Origin: Actinomycetes bacterium
Lineage (GTDB): Bacteria > Actinomycetota > Acidimicrobiia > Spongiisociales > UBA4744
Assembly (NCBI GenBank): GCA_024641205.1
Contig: JAHEDM010000161.1
Location: 1 to 6,435 of the forward strand
Direction of reading: 5' to 3'
Length of the DNA: 6,435 nucleotides
Below the pieces are notes generated by a model. The model saw only the letters and a list, made by a program, of their open reading frames with translations, was not told where the DNA came from and ran no database searches. Shown one piece after another: positions 1 to 6,060 of the stretch. Positions within the stretch are counted from its first letter, which is position 1. Every line of letters begins with the position of its first letter. Made by a program: the position numbers and the translations under genes.

Positions 1-2
1 TC

Positions 3-104
3 AGAAACGCCCTGGGGGCTGTGAACGCCGACGGTTCTTCGGACCTGAAGATCCTGATCTTCTACGGAACGGAGGCCGGGGGGTTCTTCACCAGGATCAT
101 CTAG
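3..104 (+). CDS. C-terminal end of an unidentified plus-strand protein (partial)
   Basis: Only the last 33 codons are visible, in an open frame from the window edge to a TAG stop at 102-104. The tail reads ...SSDLKILIFYGTEAGGFFTRII. The alternating hydrophobic and aromatic residues (LKILIFYG, GGFFTRII) suggest closing beta strands of a folded domain. I do not recognise the family. The gene runs opposite to the other genes here and converges on the cysteine-cluster gene, and a hairpin with a short T run lies about 50 bases after the stop. Support is the open frame reaching the edge and its plausible composition; a chance frame of this length cannot be excluded in GC-rich DNA. Confidence 0.5.
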   Translation, partial: RNALGAVNADGSSDLKILIFYGTEAGGFFTRII

Positions 105-154
105 ACTCTTCCCGCGGCCCGGAGTCGCGAAGTCGTCACTCGGATCCTGTGGCA

Positions 155-198
155 GGGGCTGGCTGCTCTGACGCGTCAGGGCATGTCAGCCCCGTTTT
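155..198 (+). terminator. Possible intrinsic terminator after the plus-strand partial gene
   Basis: GGGGCTG at 155-161 pairs with CAGCCCC at 187-193. The stem extends by a G-T and a C-G pair to nine pairs (155-163 with 185-193). The loop holds a perfect 12-base palindrome, CTGACGCGTCAG (168-179), so the structure can form a stem with an inner hairpin. It is followed by GTTTT (194-198), a short but real T run on the plus strand only. Its place 50 bases after the stop at 104 fits termination of the rightward gene. The long loop and only four T residues keep confidence low. Confidence 0.35.
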
Positions 199-214
199 GC
201 GTCTCAGCAACGGC

Positions 215-230
215 GGCCACGTCAGTGGCC
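215..230. other. Perfect hairpin between convergent genes
   Basis: GGCCAC (215-220), a GTCA loop (221-224) and GTGGCC (225-230) form a six-pair GC-rich stem with a four-base loop. It lies 33 bases past the minus-strand stop at 264. Neither strand has a T run directly after it, so it is not a textbook intrinsic terminator. It could stabilise the 3' end of the minus-strand transcript or help Rho-dependent termination. Confidence 0.4.
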
Positions 231-263
231 CACGCGCGTTCAGGCGACGGTCGGTCCCGCCTC

Positions 264-1457
264 TCAGCTGCGATCGAGACAGGCCAGGATGTCCGAGCAG
301 AGTCCGCGGTTGCCAAGAGCAGCCCGGCTCAGACCCTTGCCGACCCTGCCCCGATCCGGTCCCCGGTGTTCGACGACCAGGAGGTCGGCCGCACATACGG
401 CCGGTTGGACATCTCTGCCATCGGCCGACGACCTGCCATCTGACGCCGCCTTCATTCGCGCCAGCAGGTTGATCATCCCATATGCGGCCACCAGCAGATT
501 GAAGCCGGTGACCAGGGTCGCCTCACCCGCCACGTAGCGACGTGAATCGAGCTTGGAACAGAGGTAGCGAACCAGCAACGCCGTGCTCTCGCCTGAAGGA
601 TCGAACGCCACACGCCTCACGTCGCGCCAACTGGCCCTCGCCGACACGGTCCGCGATTGAAGCCTGGCACCGAGCAGGTTGAACATCACGACGGTGAGGA
701 ACCGAGCGGGGATGGCGGAGCGCCCTGCCCTTCTGTCCTGCAGCAGGTACAGCGACAACACGCGGCGACCGTCGGACGGATGTCCCGCCCGGCGGGTCTC
801 CTGGGTCAGCGCGGCCACTCCGTCGGACTCTGCGGTGCGCAGGACACGGTCCACCACGGCGGACGTGTCCCCCTCGCCAGCGGCCGCGTCCAGGCGGCCC
901 GTCAGCGCCGCGGCGGCGGCCAGCCTGTCGCCCACCGGCGATGTGGCCTCGACGACGAGTCGGCGCAGCGCCCGGTGAACCCGCTCGAAGTCGGAGACCG
1001 CGAGTTCGGTCGTCTCATTGATCCTCAGCGGTGCCGTCCGGCGATCGGTGTGCTTGGCGGTCTCGTTGAGCCACCGCGCCTGGTGGGCGACCGGCTTGCC
1101 GCGGTTCGCGGTCACCGTCGGGCACCAGAAGCTCAGCCTCGCGTATCGCTGGCCGGCGACCTCGAGCACCGCCAGCGGGAAAGCCCGGCAAGCCGCCGGT
1201 TTGGCCTCGTAGGACAACTCGTTCTGGATCCGGCAGCGGTTCTCCTGATCGAGGAAGAAGCAGCGCCCGTCCACCAGCGTGGTCCGAAACGGATCATCGG
1301 CGCCCGGAGTCGCCTCGAAGGGTTCGCCGCCCCAGGGATGTGCGCGCAGGCGGTCGACCGTGGCTTCATCGACGGGCACCGCCCATCCTTGGCAACAGCG
1401 CCCACAACTCTCGCAGGTGACCCGGGCGCCCTCCGGAATCCCTAGGGCTCGAGCCAA
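264..1457 (-). CDS. YkgJ/FliB-type cysteine-cluster protein
   Basis: A 397-residue protein with an N-terminal metal-binding cysteine cluster. It shows CESCGRCC at 15-22 (CxxCxxCC), followed by QGW and a V-D-E-A-T-V segment, then C66, C75 in an RCRIQ context, C90 in KPAACRAFPL, and C112 in FWCP. This order matches the CxxCxxCC (YkgJ, UPF0153) family, assigned to Zn or Fe binding. The CCQGW-V-V-DEAT run and the length near 400 also recall FliB, the flagellin lysine-N-methylase, but no flagellar gene is nearby, so methylase activity is not claimed. Residues 150-330 look helical; the last 60 or so are polar, Arg/Gly-rich and unlike a conserved domain. The start is TTG: no ATG, GTG or other TTG lies between the upstream in-frame stop and the cysteine cluster, and GGAGG sits 8 bases before it. 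No signal peptide is evident, so it is probably cytoplasmic. It is 218 bases from its upstream neighbour and probably has its own promoter. Confidence 0.8.
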   Translation of the reverse strand: MARALGIPEGARVTCESCGRCCQGWAVPVDEATVDRLRAHPWGGEPFEATPGADDPFRTTLVDGRCFFLDQENRCRIQNELSYEAKPAACRAFPLAVLEVAGQRYARLSFWCPTVTANRGKPVAHQARWLNETAKHTDRRTAPLRINETTELAVSDFERVHRALRRLVVEATSPVGDRLAAAAALTGRLDAAAGEGDTSAVVDRVLRTAESDGVAALTQETRRAGHPSDGRRVLSLYLLQDRRAGRSAIPARFLTVVMFNLLGARLQSRTVSARASWRDVRRVAFDPSGESTALLVRYLCSKLDSRRYVAGEATLVTGFNLLVAAYGMINLLARMKAASDGRSSADGRDVQPAVCAADLLVVEHRGPDRGRVGKGLSRAALGNRGLCSDILACLDRS

Positions 1458-1465
1458 TTGGCTTG

Positions 1466-1470
1466 CCTCC
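1466..1470 (-). promoter_or_regulatory. Ribosome binding site fixing the TTG start
   Basis: The minus strand reads GGAGG followed by CAAGCCAA and then TTG, an ideal Shine-Dalgarno core with 8-base spacing. It decides the start of the cysteine-cluster gene, which has no other usual start codon ahead of its first cysteine motif. Confidence 0.6.
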
Positions 1471-1675
1471 GATGTTCCACCAGATGCAGCGTGGCCGTAC
1501 TCCGTCCCACTGACTTGCCCCCCGGATTCACTCCGGCGGGATTGCCGTGAAGCGAGCTCTGGCTTGCTCGATCAAGGAGCCGCCAAGGACGCGCAGCAGT
1601 CGCAGCTGAAGGGGGGCGGCAAGGCGCCGGGCAGCGGCAGGATGTACCGGGCTGGCGGGGAGTCCGTCCCGGACG

Positions 1676-2800
1676 TTACCGAATGATCCTGAGGTTTGTC
1701 GGAGCGGTGGGAGTTCCAACCTGCCCATCGGGATTCCAGCCCGCAATCCGAGCCATCAGCACCCAGAATGCCTTGGCGACTCGAATCTTGCCCACGTCTG
1801 GGCTCCCCAGATGCCCGCCCTCGGCTTCCGGCGTGTAGTGCTGGCAGACCGCAGGCAAGGAGAGGCCGTCGTCCGGGTGGTTCTCGCGCAAGACGCCTTG
1901 GACGGTGTAGGGCACGCCGTCTCGGTTGTCGTAACAGGGCCGGCCCCAAGGATCGTGCGATTCGATGTCGGCCACGTCGAGCAGATAGCCCCCATGCGAG
2001 CGCACGTATGCCCGCATCTGGCCGTTGAAGTCGGCCGCGACCTGGCTGCCGACCGCCCTGGCCAGACTGCTTGTGTGATGCAGGAAGATCGCCGCGGGAT
2101 GCCTCGCCTGCAGCGCTTCAAAGTCAGCGATGTCGAATCTACTCGCCTGGTTGACGAAGTAGCCTCTCGTCGAGCTCGCGATATCGCTCGAGCTGTCTAC
2201 CTCCAGATAGCTGTTCTGATAAGAGTAGACGCGGTAGGCGGTGGGATTCGCGTCCACGTACTGAATGAAGCACTCGAGCTTCTCGTACCAAGCGCTGGGA
2301 TTGCTGATGCTGCACGGCAGAGGGACCGCACCATCCGGAAGCCCGCCACCGGGGAAGTTGTGGTACGTCCAATTCGAGCGGTTGTAGCCTCCGGTACGCG
2401 ACCAGTAGACCTCGCTGGCTGGCGATGAGAACTCCGGCACCACATGCGTGTATCTCTTGCAGGAGGTGGGCGCCTCGTCAACCGAGGGGTATCCCAGACA
2501 CGTCAGGCCGTCATCGATGTTCGAGCCGACCGATCGGTCAGCGAACACCATGGTCAGATTCGCCGCAGCATTCAGGTACTCAGCAGGGATCTGTTCAAAA
2601 AGCGCCACCGACGTGTGGTCCACCACGACGACTTGGGCCTCCGCTGAGGCCGTGGAGACGGCAGGCAGCAACGCGAGCATCAGCACTCGAACCGTGCGCT
2701 CGATTTCGCGCGCTGCTCGCCTTCGGCCCGGGCCGATCGAGCAGACGTTGCGTTCACGTACACACCTTGGTAGGGCCTGTTCCATATCCGTCATCGGCAT
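1676..2800 (-). CDS. Secreted protein with SGNH-hydrolase-like traits, function unknown
   Basis: A 374-residue protein with a probable export signal. A basic stretch (GRRRAAREIER, 24-34) precedes a hydrophobic core (VLMLALLPAV, 39-48) and ASAEA, with likely cleavage after A55. The mature part has six cysteines (101, 114, 163, 177, 289, 319), fitting disulfides outside the cytoplasm. Landmarks are FADRSVGSNIDDGL (86-99), FLHHTSSLAR (239-248), DVADIESHDPWG (275-286) and GGHLG (328-332) before a helix AKAFWVLMARIAGW. SVG-N near the start and a late GGH resemble blocks I and V of SGNH/GDSL hydrolases, but no classical GDS motif is present, so esterase activity is only a possibility. The end, TPTAPTNLRIIR, looks like the first strand of a fibronectin type III domain cut off by TAA. 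Start choice is uncertain: ATG codons 1, 3 and 6 all give an unusually long n-region, none has a strong ribosome site, and later starts (GTG39, ATG41) would lose the basic part of the signal. It stands 162 bases after the acyltransferase gene. Confidence 0.8.
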   Translation of the reverse strand: MPMTDMEQALPRCVRERNVCSIGPGRRRAAREIERTVRVLMLALLPAVSTASAEAQVVVVDHTSVALFEQIPAEYLNAAANLTMVFADRSVGSNIDDGLTCLGYPSVDEAPTSCKRYTHVVPEFSSPASEVYWSRTGGYNRSNWTYHNFPGGGLPDGAVPLPCSISNPSAWYEKLECFIQYVDANPTAYRVYSYQNSYLEVDSSSDIASSTRGYFVNQASRFDIADFEALQARHPAAIFLHHTSSLARAVGSQVAADFNGQMRAYVRSHGGYLLDVADIESHDPWGRPCYDNRDGVPYTVQGVLRENHPDDGLSLPAVCQHYTPEAEGGHLGSPDVGKIRVAKAFWVLMARIAGWNPDGQVGTPTAPTNLRIIR

Positions 2801-2962
2801 TCATCAATCCGCGACTGAGCACGTCCGTCTTCTGCACGACACCACCGGAAGCACCGCAGCGATCAGACTACCACACAGACTCATTGCAAGGAACGTGCCG
2901 CCAACGGGGCGCCTGAGCGACATCCGAACCGGCGAGTCGCGACCGGCGGGAAGCGGCAGACG

Positions 2963-4060
2963 TCAGTTCCCGGCCACCTTCCGAACGTCTGCGCTCCCAC
3001 GGTGATGCCGGCGACCTCGGTCTGTGGGTGGGACGATGCCAAAGACGTAGCGATACACGCTTCGACCTGGCCCCACTCTCGTCATCGCGTCCATCAGCAG
3101 AAGCGCCCCGCCGAGCGCCGAAACGAAGAACATCGGAAAGACCATCAGAGGCCAACTGTCGAGGCCGAGGTTCAGCCTGCTGACAAGGAGCGCCACCACG
3201 TTGATCACGGCGAAGTGCGCTAGGTAGACGCCGTAGCTACGCCTGCCAATGACCTCGAATCCTCGCAGCAACGGGATCGAGTTTCGATCGACCACGGGCA
3301 GCACGAACATGAGCGGCACGGGCGCCGCAAACCGTGCCCAGGGCGCATCGACAACCTCGAATGCGTTGAGGACGCCGAGGACAAACAGAACCGCCGTGGC
3401 TGCCACGGCCAGCCAGCGCGCACGACGCAGTCGAGGCCTCAACGCGGCAGCGTGCTGGCTGAGCACGAGTCCCAGGGGGAAATAGACCGCCCACTCCGCC
3501 ATCGAGGTTGACAGCACGGACGGCTGGAAGACGCGCATCCAGTACGGCAGGGGTCCCGGTGCCCCGAACGTCTCCGGCGATCGCAGCGCAAGCAGGAACG
3601 TCTGGTACAGGCCGATCGCGACCAGCAGCAACACGCCATGTCGTTTGCCAATCCTGACGACGAGTGGCGCCGTCACGTACCAGAAGATCAGGAGGGGAAC
3701 GAAGTGGTACGGATACCCGACCAGCAGGTTCTTGACGTACAGGAACAATTGCGGCCGTACGTCATCCATCAGGAGCACGAGTCCGTAGATGACGGTCGAC
3801 CAGATCACATACGGCCAGAGAATGCGTTCCAGACTGGTCCTGACGAACGTGAACGACATCTCCCGAGCCGCATACGACAGGAACGCGCCGGAGATGAACA
3901 GGAACGCCGGCACGGCAAAGGCGCCAAGCGCCTGCAAGAGAATCAGGAACTTCAGCCAGGAGCCCTCGACCGGCGACACCTGGATCCCAAAATGCACCGT
4001 GTGGTTGACCACCACGAGCACGATGGCCAACCCACTGAGCGCACCGTACTGCCGGCTCAT
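2963..4060 (-). CDS. AT3-family membrane acyltransferase
   Basis: A 365-residue integral membrane protein of the acyltransferase 3 family (PF01757 type), whose members move acyl groups, often acetyl, onto sugars of surface polysaccharides, lipids or antibiotics. About ten hydrophobic segments are visible, near residues 8-24, 38-65, 83-98, 112-136, 142-158, 188-202, 216-233, 245-257, 277-294 and 303-323. The first carries NHTVH with H20 as the expected catalytic His. FLFISGAFLS (53-62) and SYGVYLAHF (275-283) match family landmarks. The family's R/K-X10-H motif is altered: the Arg or Lys position is S9 (ALSGLAIV). The size is that of a stand-alone AT3 domain with no SGNH extension. ATG starts 4 bases after the dehydrogenase stop, which implies translational coupling, so its substrate is probably the product of the same cluster. 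Acceptor and acyl donor cannot be read from the sequence. Confidence 0.9.
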   Translation of the reverse strand: MSRQYGALSGLAIVLVVVNHTVHFGIQVSPVEGSWLKFLILLQALGAFAVPAFLFISGAFLSYAAREMSFTFVRTSLERILWPYVIWSTVIYGLVLLMDDVRPQLFLYVKNLLVGYPYHFVPLLIFWYVTAPLVVRIGKRHGVLLLVAIGLYQTFLLALRSPETFGAPGPLPYWMRVFQPSVLSTSMAEWAVYFPLGLVLSQHAAALRPRLRRARWLAVAATAVLFVLGVLNAFEVVDAPWARFAAPVPLMFVLPVVDRNSIPLLRGFEVIGRRSYGVYLAHFAVINVVALLVSRLNLGLDSWPLMVFPMFFVSALGGALLLMDAMTRVGPGRSVYRYVFGIVPPTDRGRRHHRGSADVRKVAGN

Positions 4061-4064
4061 TGCG

Positions 4065-5210
4065 TCACAGTCCTAGCATTCTCGCGACGATGTTCCGCTG
4101 GATGTCCGACGTTCCCGAGTACAAGATGCCTCCGACCGAGTCGCGGAGTTCCCGCTCGACCTCGTATTCGGTTGCATAGCCGTATCCACCCATCGTTCGT
4201 ATCGCGTCCAACCCGGCCTGCACGAAGCACTCGCTCACGTACAGCTTCGCCAGCGCTGCCTCCATGACGGCCGAGCGCCCCATCTTCTTGAGCCATGCCA
4301 CCTGGTAGAGCAGCAACCGTGCCGTCTCCAGGCGAAGCTTCATGTCGACGATTCGATTCGCGACCGACTGGAACTTCCCCACCGGCTCGCCGAACTGCCG
4401 GCGATCCCTCGCGTGCTGCACGCACCGCTCGACAAGGCGCTCCATGGCCCCCAGATGGCTGCCGAGGATGCAGCTTCTCTCCCATTCCATCGAGTCGCTG
4501 AAGATCCGCGAACCCATGCCTTCTCTTCCCAGGCGACTCTCCTCGGAGACGAAGCAGTCCTCCAGGACCACCTCGGACATGGGCGACGTCCGCAGCCCCA
4601 TCTTCTCGATGTGCGGGCTGACACTGAATCCTGGGGTCTCTTTGTCAATCAGGAAGCCCGTGACTCCGAGCATCTTCTTTGCGGGGTCCACGGTCGCGAA
4701 CACGAGCGCGACGTCGCACATCGGTGCGTTGGTCACGAACGTCTTCGTCCCATTCAGCACGTAGCCATCGCCGCGTCGATCGGCGCGCGTGCGAAGGCTG
4801 AACGCGTCCGAGCCCGAGCCAGGTTCTGACATACCGTGGGCGCCGATCAGCGCGCCGCTGCACAGGCCAGGCAGGTACTTCCGTTTCTGCGCCTCCGTGC
4901 CAAACGTGAGGATCGGCATCTGCACGCTCCACATCTGCGCGTTGATGCCGAAAATCAACCCGTTGTCGCGGCAACCGTAGCCCAGGCCCTCCATCGTCAG
5001 CATCGTGGTGAGAATGTCGGCGTTGCCGCCGCCGTACTCTTCAGGAAAGGGCAGACCTTGAATGCCGAATCTCGCGCACTCCCGCCAGAGCTCGCGCGAA
5101 AAGCGGCCTTCCCTGTCCCGCTCGACGATTTCGTGGTTGAGCTGCTGCTGTGCGAACTTGATGACCGCCTCTTTGAAAGCAGTCTGTTCTTCCGACCAAG
5201 CAAAATCCAT
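4065..5210 (-). CDS. Acyl-CoA dehydrogenase-family flavoprotein
   Basis: A 381-residue, full-length FAD enzyme of the acyl-CoA dehydrogenase family, which introduces an alpha,beta double bond into an acyl thioester. The order is typical: N-terminal helical domain (EEQTAFKEAV, then PEEYGG at 56-61), the beta domain with MSEPGSGSD (127-135) and NGTKTFVTNA (153-162), and the C-terminal domain with RDRRQFGEPVGKFQ (268-281), GGYGYATEYE (341-350) and YSGTSDIQRNIVARMLGL (364-381). The residue that is catalytic Glu in medium- and short-chain enzymes (YEGTS) is S365. A Glu is instead present at E244 in MEWERS, which lines up with the base of isovaleryl-CoA and long-chain dehydrogenases. Dehydrogenases that act on carrier-protein thioesters can be similar, so a role in biosynthesis and not beta-oxidation is plausible. 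The gene lies 40 bases after the sulfotransferase stop and 4 bases before the acyltransferase start. No strong Shine-Dalgarno precedes its ATG. Confidence 0.93.
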   Translation of the reverse strand: MDFAWSEEQTAFKEAVIKFAQQQLNHEIVERDREGRFSRELWRECARFGIQGLPFPEEYGGGNADILTTMLTMEGLGYGCRDNGLIFGINAQMWSVQMPILTFGTEAQKRKYLPGLCSGALIGAHGMSEPGSGSDAFSLRTRADRRGDGYVLNGTKTFVTNAPMCDVALVFATVDPAKKMLGVTGFLIDKETPGFSVSPHIEKMGLRTSPMSEVVLEDCFVSEESRLGREGMGSRIFSDSMEWERSCILGSHLGAMERLVERCVQHARDRRQFGEPVGKFQSVANRIVDMKLRLETARLLLYQVAWLKKMGRSAVMEAALAKLYVSECFVQAGLDAIRTMGGYGYATEYEVERELRDSVGGILYSGTSDIQRNIVARMLGL

Positions 5211-5250
5211 GTGGGTTCGACTCGCAAGTGACGTGTGAATGACGAGGGAG

Positions 5251-6060
5251 CTACTCGGTGAAGAACTCCGCCCAGCCCGTGCCCGTGAATCTCTCTTTCA
5301 GCTCGGGATAGTTGGCGATCATCGCGGAGAGCGGTTGTTTTGCCTGCTTGAAGGTCGACGGTTTGGCCGGCTGAAACGGCACCCCCAGAAACTCGTGCAG
5401 CGACTGGATCTCGGTGCCGTAGTCCCCCGCCAGCGCCTCGTACGTGACTTCGCGCCGCGTGTGCGCCGCGAAGTACTCGTCGCATTCCAGCTCCCAGGTC
5501 CGCGTCTGGGCGAAGTCCTTCAGACACTCGTCGAAATCCAGGGTCACGACCACGGAGCCGTCCGGCTGTCCGGTTGTCTTCACCCACTGGTCTGTGAGCG
5601 CGGCCCGCTTCCGTGACAAGTGGGTTCTCAGCAGGTTCCGTCGTTTCAGATGAACGACCTTCAGGTCGCGGCGCTCGCGGAGATACGGCCAGATGGACGC
5701 GGCCGCCCCGGTTCGCGCGTGATAGTAGAAGAGCTTGAAGCCAACGGCCCGCGTTGCGCGTGGATACCGACCGAAGACCCGGCGATCCAGGAACCTAACG
5801 GGATCCTGCTCGATGAGGATCTTCGTCTCGCGGCTCTGGAAGTACCCGACATGGTCCCAGTCCAGGGAATCCATGCTCCTGAACACCTCTCCAAATGTCG
5901 CTATCTGAGGATGGGCGTTGAGGAGCCCGCGTAGGAGGTTGGAGCCCACGCGCGACCGTCCGACCACCACAAATGGCGTGTAAGTCGCCTGTCCGTGGAG
6001 GCCCAGATCCATGGCGCGCTTCCTCAGCGGCAGCAGCCGCGGATGCCTGAGCAGATTCAC
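5251..6060 (-). CDS. PAPS-dependent sulfotransferase (Stf0/NodH-like)
   Basis: Predicted 269-residue cytoplasmic sulfotransferase that moves a sulfuryl group from PAPS to a hydroxyl, probably on a sugar or lipid. FVVVGRSRVGSNLLRGLLNAHP (30-51) is the strand-loop-helix of the 5'-phosphosulfate site, with RSRVGSN (35-41) as the loop. GEVF (57-60) follows, as in NodH/Stf0-type enzymes. KVVHLKRRNLLRTHLSRKRA (134-153) fits the 3'-phosphate site, with R141 and S149 as likely contacts. TYEAL (206-210) and FLGVP (224-228) match the usual C-terminal region. I chose GTG at 6058-6060 because its GTGA overlaps the glycosyltransferase stop by 4 bases, a common coupling, with a G-rich stretch upstream. The frame stays open to an ATG at 6159, but that would add 33 Gly/Arg-rich residues and overlap the previous gene by 103 bases. 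An internal ATG (residue 17) is also possible. The acceptor is unknown. Confidence 0.88.
   Translation of the reverse strand: MNLLRHPRLLPLRKRAMDLGLHGQATYTPFVVVGRSRVGSNLLRGLLNAHPQIATFGEVFRSMDSLDWDHVGYFQSRETKILIEQDPVRFLDRRVFGRYPRATRAVGFKLFYYHARTGAAASIWPYLRERRDLKVVHLKRRNLLRTHLSRKRAALTDQWVKTTGQPDGSVVVTLDFDECLKDFAQTRTWELECDEYFAAHTRREVTYEALAGDYGTEIQSLHEFLGVPFQPAKPSTFKQAKQPLSAMIANYPELKERFTGTGWAEFFTE

Noticed and set aside
657..1445. 262-codon open frame on the plus strand
   Set aside because: It lies wholly antisense to the cysteine-cluster gene, whose product has a clear conserved motif set. The plus-strand product is Arg/Gly/Gln-rich with no recognisable domain, as expected of a shadow frame in GC-rich DNA.
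1552..1576. CGAGC ... GCTCG inverted repeat in the gap before the cysteine-cluster gene
   Set aside because: A five-pair stem with an eight-base loop and no T run; easily found by chance at this GC content.
1528..1746. Minus-strand open frame covering most of the 1458-1675 gap
   Set aside because: It overlaps the end of the secreted-protein gene, has no clear ribosome site, and its product shows no family features. It also holds no Fn3 remnant that would extend the secreted protein.
1811..2428. 205-codon open frame on the plus strand
   Set aside because: Antisense to the secreted-protein gene, with no domain or convincing start; treated as a shadow.
2936..2943. GTCGCGAC palindrome flanked by two CGCCGGT copies on the minus strand
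   Set aside because: Eight-base palindromes and short GC-rich repeats are common here, and the flanks do not extend the pairing, so an operator or terminator is not supported.
2801..2962. Possible promoter for the secreted-protein gene (TTGCAA and TGGTAGTCT on the minus strand)
   Set aside because: The two boxes are only 13 bases apart and the -10-like element matches poorly. A promoter is likely somewhere in this 162-base gap, but I cannot place it.
3638..4267. 209-codon open frame on the plus strand
   Set aside because: It spans the junction of the acyltransferase and dehydrogenase genes in antisense. The product is charged and low in complexity (many Glu, Gln, Arg), with no motif.
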